Below, one piece after another: positions 22,754 through 33,180 of a stretch of DNA of 64,000 nt. A program made the translations under genes and the position numbers. Location of the stretch: the NCBI GenBank assembly GCA_035578175.1, contig JAQMRL010000021.1, positions 5,104,084 through 5,168,083 on the forward strand, in the 5' to 3' direction. The notes under the pieces are model-generated. The model was not told where the DNA came from. It ran no database searches and saw only the letters and a program-made list of their open reading frames with translations. This DNA comes from Catonia carolina (Eukaryota; Arthropoda; Insecta; Hemiptera; Achilidae). The stretch's first letter is position 1, and each line of letters begins with the position of its first letter.

Positions 22754-23704
22754 AAAAATCTGGTGTGAAACACTCACACAACTTTCTCTTGCCAATGCAA
22801 ATAATTAATAAAAAACCTAACATTATTAATAAAATATTAGAAATAAACAAAAACTAACCTCAAAAACATAACCTTATTTTAATCATGAGTGAATGACGCA
22901 AAATGACAATCGAACTCAGTTTGGCTTAAAAATACGGAAAATCACGCTTTCACGCTAAACTAGGCTCTGTAGAGAAAAATGCTCTAAACAAAAGTTGTAC
23001 ATCTTTTAATTTTCTATAAATTTAATCATATACACTTTTGTCGTAAAATGCATACTAAGATCGAAATGTTAAAAAAAATCGATTTTTCTCACGTTTTCGT
23101 GAGGGAAAAAAACAGAAAATCGCAAATTACCGCTAAACTAAGCGTTATACAAAAAAATGTTTGAAATAAAAGTTGTAGAATTTTACATTCTCTACAACTT
23201 TTATTATATAACGTTTTGCGCTAAAATGCATATTAAAGCCGCAATCTTAAAAAGAAAATGTTTTTACGTAAAAAACAGCCTCAAGCAGAATTTCAGCAAA
23301 CATGGCGCCTACCCTATATTGTAGAGCATAAAAAATGTAGTAAACCAGTTGATTTTAAGAAAAATCGTAGGACTAGTTTTTGAGAAAATCGCAAAAAAGT
23401 GATAAATTATACGAATAAACTACTACTTCCGGTTGACCGATTTTGATGAAAATGTTCGTGTCGGGTCCGGTAGTGGTATGTAACTTAAGTTTCAAGTTTC
23501 AAGTTCGTACGATGTTCCGTTCTTGAGATATTCTGTTCACACACACACATACACACACACACACAGACCAATCGCTAAAAACATGTTTTTTGGGTTCAGG
23601 GGGTCTGAAAATGTATAGATCCGGTGAAAACTCGATTTCTTAAAATCGACATGAAAACAATACTTTCCTTCCTATACATTCATATAGGCAAGAGAAAGTA
23701 AAAA
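22754..23704 (-). mobile_element. HINE-like element, full length
   Basis: 3' hairpin at 22761-22778 and 5' motif at 23688-23700, CA tract 23538-23565. The third HINE inside the 3.9 kb TIR element. The sequence on both sides is the element's unique interior. Confidence 0.92.
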
Positions 23705-24076
23705 GACTGAGAAACTAAATCTAAAGGTATCATTTACAATTAAGACTTTTATACCGTTATGCGAAGAGAAAACTTTAAAGCCAGCCAACATAACTCACTT
23801 CAGGAGTTAACTACACTTAAGCCCTTTGCACCAATTGAAAGAGAAAATTTTTCTAAACTGGGTAGTGTACTTAACTCAAAATCGACAATTTTTGACTTAA
23901 GACCTTTATACCTATCACTACAGATATAGGCCTAACAATTTCATTTATAAAAATACTTTTAAAAGTATTTTGTAGTTACTTTTTAATCAGCTTGTTTACA
24001 TTTTGATACAATGCGTATGCTCAGTGACGTCATTGTTTGTTTACATTAGGAGCAAACTAACAGAGGCTGGACTATA

Positions 24077-24092
24077 CGCTAATGCCGTTTTA
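24077..24092 (-). mobile_element. SINE-A variant, right half
   Basis: 'cgctaatgccgttttac' continues the SINE-A copy that stops at 20150, the same junction sequence as in the uninterrupted copy at 19,755-19,775. Confidence 0.85.
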
Positions 24093-24396
24093 CATTTTGT
24101 TTACAATCGGGTGTCTCGCAAATACTGTAGTAGTACAACTGATTTGTACATATTTACATATGAGACCTATAGGATCAAAACGACCAATCTCCATTCAGGG
24201 TAATTTTTGCAAACTGCAAAAAACTGTACCTATAAGAAAACTGATTTGTTTGGTTTCAACAATGTATTATGTTTTTGTTGTACCAATTAGAAATGTAATT
24301 ACAAAGTTTTAGCTTGTTTACTTTTCTAGTTACATAAACAAATAATTAACAAATAATTTTGGAGATTGGTTGTTCTGATACTCACGACTGGACATA

Positions 24397-25407
24397 CAGG
24401 GTGATTCATGAAGTTCTCCCCCCACTTCTACAGCACATTGTACTAGTAAAAATAATGAAAAAATGTTATATAAACATAGGTCCGAAAACGCTTCGTTAGC
24501 GAGTTACAGCTAGCGAAAGTTTCGCCTGGATTTCAGTTCACCAGGTGAAATGAGGTCTTCCTGGAATTGTAGTAAGGTAGATTAAGGGGCAAATTCAATC
24601 ATTTCTTATGGTTTTTGATCTGATAAATTGAATAAAACAGGTCCCAGATCTGTAAGTTAAATAGTTTTTAAGAAAACCAGTGTCAAATGCAAAAAATGGA
24701 GTGAAAATCACATTTTTTCATCTTTGGGCAAGGATAACTGTGTTATTTCACCAAGAAACAGTTAAACTTTTCAATAAAAAATGTAGAAAATTTTATTCTG
24801 AACAAACCGCTGTAAATAAAGTACACAGAAAGCGAATAGATGTTTGATTAAATGAGTTTTTATTCATAAGAGTACAAAGTAAAATTAACCGGAAAAACTA
24901 AAATGAAAAAATGTGTTTTTTTTCACTCCATTTTTTTGCATTTGACACTGGTTTTCTCAAAAACTATTCGCTTTCTGTGTACTTTATTTACACCGGTTTG
25001 TTCAGAATAAAATTTTCTACATTTTTTATTGAAAATTTTTAACTGTTTCTTGGTGAAATAACAAAGTTATTCTTGCCCAAAGATGAAAAAATGTGATTTT
25101 CACTCCATTTTTTGCATTTGACACTGGTTTTCTCAAAAACTATTTAACTTACAGTTCTGGGACCTGTTTTATTCAATTTATCAGATCAAAAACCATAAGA
25201 AATGATTGAATTCGCCCCTTAATCTACCTTACCACAATTCCAGGAAGACCTCATTTCACCTGGTGAACTGAAATCCAGGCGAAACTTTCGCTAGCTGTAA
25301 CTCGCTAACGAAGCGTTTTCGGACCTATGTTTATATAACATTTTTTCATTATTTTTACTAGTACAATGTGCTGTAGAAGTGGGGGGAGAACTTCATGAAT
25401 CACCCTG
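24397..25407. mobile_element. Foldback element, 1.0 kb near-perfect palindrome
   Basis: Ends CAGGGTGATTCATGAAG and its exact inverse, flanked by TA (24395-24396 and 25408-25409). Arms of about 443 bp (24397-24840 and 24965-25407) match almost base for base around a loop of about 125 bp. The loop repeats part of the arm ('catttgacactggttttctc'). No coding capacity. TA duplication and TIR style suggest mobilisation by a Tc1/mariner-type transposase. Confidence 0.92.
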
Positions 25408-25437
25408 TATATTCATATAGGCAAGAGAAAGTAAAAA
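25408..25437 (-). mobile_element. HINE-like 5' tip
   Basis: 'tattcatataggcaagagaa' plus 'agtaaaa' is the minus-strand 5' end of a HINE, cut off by the foldback element. Confidence 0.75.
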
Positions 25438-26063
25438 CATAGTTTTAAGGGCTATTATTTTGATCTAATTTGATTTTACCACCAAAACGAACACAAAATT
25501 TTCTTCCATATGGCACTGCTACCTCAATTTCGCCCAAAAGTAGAGATTGGTCGTTTTGATCCTATAGGTCTCATATATGGAATGTTTATTAATTAAAATA
25601 TATTTTATAAGAAATAGTTTTAAACGAATTACATTGATATTAATTTAAATTAATTTTTTTTAAAATTATTTTAATAATTTTGTAAAATGTTTTGATTCAT
25701 AATTTATTAAAATATTATTGTTTTTGTTCTTTTTTAATAATCATTGTTTACTTGTTGATTTATGGAGAAGAAAACCTTTGCGTATGATTATTTTTAATCT
25801 AGAACTCGAAGAGTAAACTTCGCAATTTTTTTATGTTCTAAAGGCTTAAGGCCTAATTAATTAATTAATATATTTATTATAATTATAATTAATATATTAA
25901 TTATATTAAGATACTAAATAGATTCTAATCGTTTTTACTTATATTGAAAGATTGAAGGTTAACCATTTAACAAAGATAAATTAAATTTTTTTTGTTTATT
26001 TTTTTAGCTTTTATTTGTTATCGGGAACTGTACATTGTTGACAACTACCCAATTTGATCGCTG
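25438..26063. other. AT-rich sequence, mostly unassigned
   Basis: Holds the right arm of the outer inverted repeat (25541-25579) and a palindromic TTAATTAATTAATA-type stretch near 25855-25910. From about 25985 it carries the left part of repeat D, whose uninterrupted paralogue is at 43,303-43,543. Confidence 0.6.
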
Positions 26064-27016
26064 TTTACTTTCTCTTGCCTATATGAATATATAGGAAGGA
26101 AAGTATTGTTTTCATGTCGATTTTTCGAAATCGAGTTTTCACCGAATCTATACGTTTTCAGACCCCCTGAACCCAAAAAACATGTTTTTAGCGATTGGTC
26201 TCTGTGTGTGTGTGTCTGTGTGTCTGTGTGTGAACAGAATATCTCAAGAACGGAACATCGTACGAACTTGAAACTTGAAACTTAAGTTACATACCACTAC
26301 CGGACGCGACACAAACATTTTCATCAAAATCGGTCAACCGGAAGTAGTAGTTTATTCGTATAATTTTTCAGTTTTTTGCGATTTTCTCAAAAACTGGTCT
26401 TACGATTTTTTTAAAAATCGCCTATTTTACTCAATTTTCTATTCTCTACAAGATAGGGTAGGCGCCATGTTTGCTGAAATTCTCGGTGAGGCTGTTTTCA
26501 CGTAAAAACGTTGTTTTTTTAAGATTACGGCTTTAATATAAATTTTAGCGCAAAAACTTATATAGTAAAAGTTGTAGAGAATTTAAAAACCTACAACTTC
26601 TGTTTCAAACATTTTTTTGTATAACGCTTAGTTTAGCGGTAATTTGCGATTTTCTGTTTTTTTTCTCACGAAAACGTGAGAAAAATCGATTTTTTTAACA
26701 TTTCGGTCTTAGTATGCATTTTACGACAAAAGTGTATATAATAAAATTTATAGAAAATTAAAAGATCTACAACTTTTGTTTAGAGCATTTTTCTCTACAG
26801 AGCCTAGTTTAGCGTGAAAGCGTGATTTTTCCGTATTTTTAGCCAAACTGAGTTCGATTGTCATTTTGCGTCATTCACTCATGATTAAAATAAGGTTATG
26901 TTTTTGAGGTTAGTTTTTGTTTATTTCTAATATTTTATTAATAATGTTAGGTTTATTATTAATCATTTGCATTGGCAAGAGAAAGTTGTGTGAGTGTTTC
27001 ACACCAGATTTTTTTT
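26064..27016 (+). mobile_element. HINE-like element, reference copy
   Basis: Best copy for describing the family. ACTTTCTCTTGCC at 26067-26079; hairpin CCTATATGAATATATAGG at 26078-26095, inside a larger imperfect stem closed by ACTTTC/GAAAGT; GT tract 26199-26232. Module 1 is about 26518-26665 and module 2 about 26695-26845; both contain CTACAACTT, a CATTTTT stretch, CTTAGTTTAGCG or CCTAGTTTAGCG, and GATTTTC. The inverse motif GGCAAGAGAAAGT is at 26974-26986, with hairpin GTGTGAGTGTTTCACAC at 26988-27004 and then CAGATTTTTTTT. Known Helentron/HINE elements show asymmetric terminal inverted repeats, a microsatellite core and a 3' hairpin; I infer membership from this layout. Short open frames in it recur in many copies only because the DNA is repeated. 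Confidence 0.88.
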
Positions 27017-27178
27017 ACGTGGATTAGACATGAGTTTGAACAGGGACCCCCAGTAGAGTTTGTTCATGGATGGCTGTCACCTGGTCACCATACAAAGTAG
27101 CTTGCCCAACCAATGTTACTTAACAAATAATAGCGACTTTCTACCAGCTGACTGAGTGGGCTGGCCTGAAGGCCAATA
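27017..27178 (-). repeat. Repeat D, right part
   Basis: Inverse of 43,303-43,457: 'acgtggattagacatgagtt', 'ccagtagagtttgttcatgg', 'ctttctaccagctgactg'. Together with about 25985-26063 it is one repeat D copy split by the HINE. Confidence 0.85.
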
Positions 27179-27410
27179 AATTGATTTTTGTTATTTAACC
27201 TCTTCACAGGCGAAACAGTATTTAAAAGTTGATCTAAAGTGCTATTTAATTTTAATAAGAGTTAACAAAAAATGGCAGCCGTTATTTCGAAAACTTGTAG
27301 GCGTAAGCTTACCATTGCCGAAGAAAATTTCGACATTTCAGAAAAAAAAAATTTTCTGTAAAACATTAATTTGTATTGTGTTTACAAAAAAAGAAATTGT
27401 TCTAACATTA

Positions 27411-28202
27411 AAAATCTGGTGTGAAACACTCACACAACTTTCTCTTGCCAATGCAAATAATTAACAATAAACCTAACATTAGTAATAAAACATTAGAAAT
27501 AAACAAAAAACTAACCTCAAAAACATAACCTTATTTTAATCATGAGTGAATGACGCAAAATGACAATCGAACTCAGTTTGGCTTAGAAATACGGAAAATC
27601 ACTCTTTCTCTCTAAACTAGGCTCTGTAGAGAAAAATGCTCTAAACAAAAGTTGTAGATCTTTTAATTTTCTATAAATTTTATTATATACACTTTTGTCG
27701 TAAAATGCATACTAAGACCGAAATGTTAAAAAAATCGATTTTTCTCACGTTTTCGTGAGAAAAAAACAGAAAATTGCTAATTACTGCTAAACTAAGCGTT
27801 ATACCAAAAAATGTTTGAAACAGAAGTTGTAGGTTTTTAAATTCTCTACAACTTTTATTATATAAATTTTTTCGCTAAATTGCATATTAAAGCCGTAATC
27901 TTAAAAAAAAACTTTGTTTTTACGTGAAAACAGCCTCACCCAGAATTTCAGCAAACATGGCGCCTACCCTATTTTATAGAGAATAAAAAATTGAGTAAAA
28001 TAGGCGATTTTAAAAAAAATCGTAGGACCAGTTTTTGAGAAAATCGCAAAAAACTGAAAAATTATACGAATAAACTACTACTTCCGGTTGACCGATTTTG
28101 ATGAAAATGTTCGTGTCGGGTCCGGTAGTGGTATGTAACTTAAGTTTTAAGTTTCAAGTTCGTACGATGTTCCGTTCTTGAGATATTCTGTTCACACACA
28201 GA

Positions 28203-28247
<45 letters not shown>

Positions 28248-28381
28248 CAATCGCTAAAATCATGTTTTTGGGTCAGGGGGTCTGAAAACGAGTAGATCTG
28301 GTGAAAACTCGACTTGCTAAAATCGACATGAAAACAATACTTTCCTTCCTATATATTCATATAGGCAAGAGAAAGTAAAAA
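27411..28381 (-). mobile_element. HINE-like element, full length
   Basis: 3' hairpin 27417-27434, 5' motif 28364-28376, long CA tract 28193-28243. Tail-to-tail with 26064-27016. Confidence 0.92.
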
Positions 28382-28401
28382 TAGTTCTTTATAGTTTATT
28401 T

Positions 28402-29538
28402 AAAGTCGTAAGAGGTTGATTTTCATTTTGCGTCTTTCACTAATGATTAAAATAAGGTTATGTTTATTGAGTGTCACCGGATGGCGACGTTAAGTGGCTA
28501 ACGTTATTAGTTTGGTGGCCGTGAAAAGGGCCGTTTAAGCGGTGGTCGTCTTGGAGAGGGGTCGGTCGTAGTCGTCGTGGCGGTCGAGGAGCTGGGTGAC
28601 ACGGAGTGTCGTCGTCCAGCGGAGACGTCATCTTCTTCCCTCGCTGTAGTGCGTCGATGGCTGCTTCGTCGGGTCCGGTGGGTGTAAGGCTCTGTCGAGG
28701 GACCGCTGTGAGCATCGCTTGCGTGAGCGGGCGATGACGGTCCGGTCGACGGCTTATGGTGACGGGACGGCGAGCGGAAGCATCATCTTCTCTCTTGCGG
28801 GGTCGTCGATTAGTCTTCGCTGGAGTTCGGCAGCCGTGTGCCGTGGTGGACGTCTTATCGTTGCTGTCTGGTGAGTGAATCCCTCGGTGTCTTGATCGGA
28901 AGCGGCGAGCGGGCGTGGTGGTAGCAGAGCCTGAAGAGTGACGGCTCGGCTACCGGGTTCAGGCCTAGCCTTCCCTCAGCGGCAGTTGGGTCCCCACTGC
29001 AGCGTGACAGTTGTGGCCCCTAGAGCCCCGCAGTGTCGGGTCAGCGTAGGCCGTCTGCCGATAGCGCGGCCGAGGCGGCTCTCTCCGGGCCAGCGAAGGC
29101 TGACCGGTGCGGGAATGTAGCGTCCGCCACCGGTAGCGCAGACCAGGGTTGGTGCGTCCGGTCTCGCTCGGCTGGGCTCGTCGTCTTCTGTCTTGATGTG
29201 AAGTGAATTCCTCGGTATTTTGATCGGAATTTAATCCCTGCCCAGTGCAGCGCTCTTTATATAGTCGCCGAGAGCGCTGTGGTAGAGAGCGGCTACTGGC
29301 TTGGCCTTGATGATAAAGGCCTTTGCGGTGCGCAGCCGAAAGGTTTGTCGCTATGCCGTCAAAGGCCGAGAGAACTTTTGAAGCCGGCAACACAGTAAAT
29401 GATTAATTTGAAGGGGTGGCGGTGACATGAGGTTAGTGTTTTTGTTTATTTCTAATGTTTTATTACGAATGTTAGATTATGTTGTTAATTATTTACATTG
29501 GCAATAGAAAGTTGTGTGAGTGTTTCACACCAGATTTT
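28402..29538 (+). mobile_element. HINE-like 3' part split by a solo LTR
   Basis: 28402-28471 and 29428-29538 join into the last 180 bp of a HINE ('gaggttgattttcatt' to the 3' hairpin). The 4 bp TGAG on both sides of the LTR is one T-G-A-G of the HINE sequence, duplicated. Confidence 0.9.
28472..29427 (-). mobile_element. Solo LTR, family LTR-1, longest copy
   Basis: 956 bp, TGTCACCGG to GGTGACA, target duplication TGAG (28468-28471 and 29428-29431). GC-rich with CpG. On the minus strand a TATA-box-like CTATATAAAG lies about 170 bp from the TGTCACCGCC end, a position suiting a promoter in U3, so that strand is preferred. It contains two direct copies of a 27-bp stretch (about 28873 and 29202). 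No primer-binding site or gag-pol is adjacent, so it is a solo LTR from recombination. Gypsy-like is likely from the 4-bp duplication. Confidence 0.85.
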
Positions 29539-29917
29539 TTTTTTTGTTTTTTGCAACTACACCTATTTTTGAAGGGTTAAGCCACCACCAATAATTACTA
29601 TTAATATAGGATCGAGTTAAACCTTTTGAATATTTGCACAGAAATATAAAAGAAATAAAATTATAGGCTACTGTTCCTTTTCATGTCAACCATATACTCT
29701 TAATAACGGTCTTAGTAAAATATTTCTACATTTTAAATAATAATGATACAAATATAATTACCGTATAAAGTTTCTTCTATATAGTATAAAATACCACTTG
29801 GTAATGGTTACTTCCATGAAATTCATACGTAATAAACATTCCGTTCCACGCTAAATAAGTTCAGGAAATGGAAGAAAGGCGTTCATTTTTGTTTTTTTTT
29901 TCATGTTTCTATTTTTT
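29539..29917. other. Unassigned AT-rich sequence
   Basis: No repeat shared with the rest of the window and no convincing frame or splice-bounded exon. Confidence 0.5.
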
Positions 29918-30205
29918 CTACAATATGTTTCCATTACAGTAAACTTTTTAAATACAGTACAGTACCTACGTTATACAGTATGTAACAAGAGGATTTTTTA
30001 AAATTATATAACTGTAATACGGATTGTTTAACTTTCATTTAATTAAGTAATTAATTAATTAATTGTTTTAATTGTCGTGATTAAATAACAATAAATTTAT
30101 TATCATTGTAGTTTTGTTAGAAAATCATTTTATTGTTGATTTCTTTTGGTGTGTACTTGAGTTCTTTCTCCACGTTAGACGCCTGTCCACGTGGAAGTCA
30201 TTCTA

Positions 30206-31190
30206 TTTTTACTTTTTCTTGCCTAAATATAGGAATATATAGGAAGGAAAGTAGGTATTGTTTTCATGTCGATTTTTCAAAATCGAGTTTTCACCGGATC
30301 TACACGTTTCCAGACCCCCTGAACCCAAAAAACATGTTTTTAGCGATTGGTCTGTGTGTGTAAGTGTGTGTGTGTGTGCGTGCGCGCGCGCGCGCGTGTG
30401 TGTGTGTGAACAGAATATCTCAAGAACGGAACATCGTACGAACTTCAAACTTCAAACTTAAGTTACATACCACAACCGGACCGGACACGAACATTTTCAT
30501 CAAAATCGATCAACCCGAAGTAGTAGTTTATTCGTGTAATTTTTCACTTTTTTGTGATTTTCTCAAAAACTGCTCTTACAATTTTTTTTAAAAAACGCCT
30601 GGTTTGTTGAATTTTTTATATTCTACAAGATAGGGTAGGCAACATGTTTGCTGCTTAGTCAGGCTGTTTTCACGTAAAAATCTTCTTTTTTTTAAGATTG
30701 CGGCTTTAATATGGATTTCAGCGCAAAAATGTCTATAATAACAGTTGTAGAGAATTTAAAACCTTACAACTTTTATTTCAAACATTTTTTTGTATAACGC
30801 TTAGTTAGGCGACAATTAGCGGTTTTCTTTTTTTTCTCACGAAAACTTGTGAAAAATCGATTTTTTAAGATTTCGGCCTTAATATGCATTTTACGATAAA
30901 ATTGTATATAACAAAATTTATAGAAAATTAAAAGATCTACAACTTTTATTAGAGCATTTTTCACTACAGAGCCTAGTTTAGCATGAAAGAGTGATTTTCT
31001 GTATTTTTAAGCCAAACTGAGGTTGATTTTAATTTTGCGTCTTTCATATAGGCCTACGATTAAAATAAGAATATGTTTTTAGAGATTAGTTTATTGTTTA
31101 TTTCTAATGTTTTATTATCAATGTTAGGTTATATTGGTCATTATTTGCATTGGCAACAGAAAGTTGTGTGATTGTTTCACACCAGATTTC
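30206..31190 (+). mobile_element. HINE-like element in array, unit 1
   Basis: 5' motif variant ACTTTTTCTTGCC at 30211, hairpin rearranged ('aaatataggaatatatagg'), a GT tract turning to GC (30352-30408), 3' hairpin with GTGTGATTGTTTCACACC. Confidence 0.9.
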
Positions 31191-31476
31191 TTTCTACAAT
31201 ATGTTTCCATTACAGTGAACTTTTTAAATACAGTACCTACGTTATACAGTACCTATGTTAGAAGAGGATTTTTTTAAATTATATAACTGTAATACGGATT
31301 GTTTAACTTTCATTTAATTAAGTAATTAATTAATTAATTGTTTTAATTGTCGTGATTAAATAACAATAAATTTATTATCATTGTAGTTTTGTTAGAAAAT
31401 CATTTTATATTTGATTTCTTTTGGTGTGTACTTGAGTTCTCCACGTTAGACGCCTGTCCACGTGGAAGTCATGCTA

Positions 31477-32384
31477 TTTTTACTCTCTCTTGCCTATAAG
31501 AATATATAGGAAGGAAAGTATTGTTTTCATGTCGATTTTAACAAATACACTCTTCACCGGATCTATACGTTTTCAGACCCCCTGAACCCAAAAAACATGT
31601 TTTTAGCGATTGGTCTGTGTGTAAACAGAATATCTCAAGAACGGAACATCGTATGAACTTGAAACTTGAAACTTAAGTTGCATATCACTACCGGACCCAA
31701 CACGAACATTTTCATCAAAATCGGTCAACTGGAAGTAGTAGTTTATTCGTGTAATTTTTCACTTTTTTGCAATTTTCTCATAAACTGGTCCTTCGATTTT
31801 TTTTAAAAATCGCCTTATGTACTTAATTGTTTATGCTCTGCAAGATAGGGTGGGTGCCATGTTTGCTGAAATTCTTGGTGAGGCTGTTTTCACGTAAAAA
31901 ATTGGTTTTTAAGATTGCGGCTTAAATATGCATTTTAACGCAAAAATGTATATAATTAAAGTTGTAGAGAATTTAAAATTCTACATCTTTTATTCCAAAC
32001 ATTTTTTTGTATAACGCTTAGTTTGGCGGTAATTAGCAATTTTTTGTTTTGTTCTCATGAAAACGTGTGAAAAATCAATTTTTTTAAGATTTCGGCCCTA
32101 GTATGGATTTTACGACAAAAGTGTACATAATAAAATTTATAGTAAATTAAAAGATCTACAACTTTTATTTACAACATTTTTTTGTACAGTGCCTAGTTTA
32201 GCGTGAAAGAGTAATTTTCCGTATTTTAAAGCCAATCTGAGGTTGATTTTCGTTTTACGGTTTTCATGTATGATTAAAATTAGGTTATGTTTATTGAGGT
32301 TAGTTTTTTATTTATTTCTAATGTTAGGTTGTTAATTATTTGCATTGGCGAGAGAAAGTTGTGTGAGTGTTTCACACCAGATTA
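31477..32384 (+). mobile_element. HINE-like element in array, unit 2
   Basis: 5' motif variant ACTCTCTCTTGCC, almost no GT tract (31614-31622), 3' hairpin 32357-32373. It belongs to the 'aacaaatacactcttc' subset, unlike unit 1. Confidence 0.9.
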
Positions 32385-32477
32385 TTTTGAGGTAAATTTC
32401 TTTAAACGAGTTCGGGAAGGTGGCATGCCTCTAAGCGCATGCGATGTCGAATCGAAAGTCAAATAAGTGTGGACATA

Positions 32478-32764
32478 CAGTATTCAGATGAAGTAATGTC
32501 CCTTAATCGTGGGAGTGAGAGAATGCATAACGCTCTCACTCGCACAACCCATACGCGCCGTTCCAATAACATTGTCTTTAATTTTACTCATTGTTGTGAG
32601 CAAGCGTTTAAGCATACAGTAAATAAACTAACAAGCAAGATAACGACTGTAGTTTGTTTTCAGATTTGGATTATAACGGTAAAGACCTTTGAGCGCATGC
32701 GTAGTTATACCACATATCTCCCTCTCACTCGCTCGGCTATGGGACATTAGTTGGTCTGATGCCT
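32478..32764 (-). mobile_element. Short TIR element (MITE), copy 3
   Basis: Inverse orientation of the copies at 9.2-10.2 kb. Ends CAGTATTCAGATGAAGTAAT and ATTAGTTGGTCTGATG, interior identical in order. TA precedes the left end. Confidence 0.8.
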
Positions 32765-32774
32765 ATACCTATTG

Positions 32775-32838
32775 TGTCATGGGTTTGCTTATTGTTCTCA
32801 ATTGAACAGATTACAACGTACACATATTAGGAATAAAA
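32775..32838 (+). mobile_element. SINE-B 3' fragment
   Basis: 'ttgcttattgttctcaattg' to 'aggaataaaaaaa' is the last 60 bp of SINE-B. Confidence 0.85.
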
Positions 32839-33180
32839 AAAATAATAACTTTACAGCGAAAATAGCTGTATGATAGTTATACATTTAAAAACATACGAGT
32901 ATAAAATGTAAAAAGAAATCTAGAAAATTAACTTGGAATGCCATCATGGAGAAGATTGCTTGCCCTAAATGTTTTTTTAGCTGTTGGGCATTGCTATAGT
33001 TCAACCTTTACTATAGGGTGATTCAAAAAGAGCGCCGGTTTTTAAACGGCTGGTAAATTTTTGTTTATCGGTTGACAACATTGTTTGACCTCATTTCTAT
33101 TTCGGAGAACATTCCGATTGACGATTCAGTTGTAGTTTCTCTTGTTCGCAGTGTAATACTCTCGCAGTCTCTGTCTAACC

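Larger units (their letters stand above)
20151..24074. mobile_element. 3.9 kb TA-flanked TIR element carrying three HINEs
   Basis: Inserted into a SINE-A. TA duplicates at 20149-20150 and 24075-24076. Inverted ends contain TTAGTTTGCTCCTA (about 20167) and TAGGAGCAAACTAA (about 24048). Inner inverted matches continue, for example 'tatctgtagtgataggtata' near 21256 against its inverse near 23910. Without its HINEs it would be a little over 1 kb with no transposase visible, so it is non-autonomous. The unique interior repeats a short 'acttaagaccttt' motif on both strands. A smaller relative lies at 34,375-35,359. Confidence 0.88.
24156..25579. repeat. Outer inverted repeat around the foldback element
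   Basis: 'atgagacctataggatcaaa' with 'acgaccaatctcc' at 24158-24193 is matched inverted at 25541-25576. A third, weaker copy ('ggagattggttgttctgata') lies at 24360-24379. These may be ends of another, older inverted-repeat element into which the foldback inserted. Confidence 0.65.
29918..32384 (+). repeat. Tandem array: (flank + HINE) x 2
   Basis: Flank copies 29918-30205 and 31193-31476 are nearly identical (starting 'ctacaatatgtttccattac', ending 'cacgtggaagtcat'). Each is followed at the same base by a HINE. The second flank starts directly after the 3' end of the first HINE. The two HINE bodies differ more from each other than the flanks do. Confidence 0.92.

Noticed and set aside
20151..24074. 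One single 3.9-kb autonomous transposon
   Set aside because: Most of its length is three HINE insertions and no transposase frame exists in the remaining sequence.
24003..24312. Overlapping 66- and 76-codon frames at 24,003-24,312
   Set aside because: They cross the boundary of the TIR element and the SINE-A remnant; no domain and no splice context.
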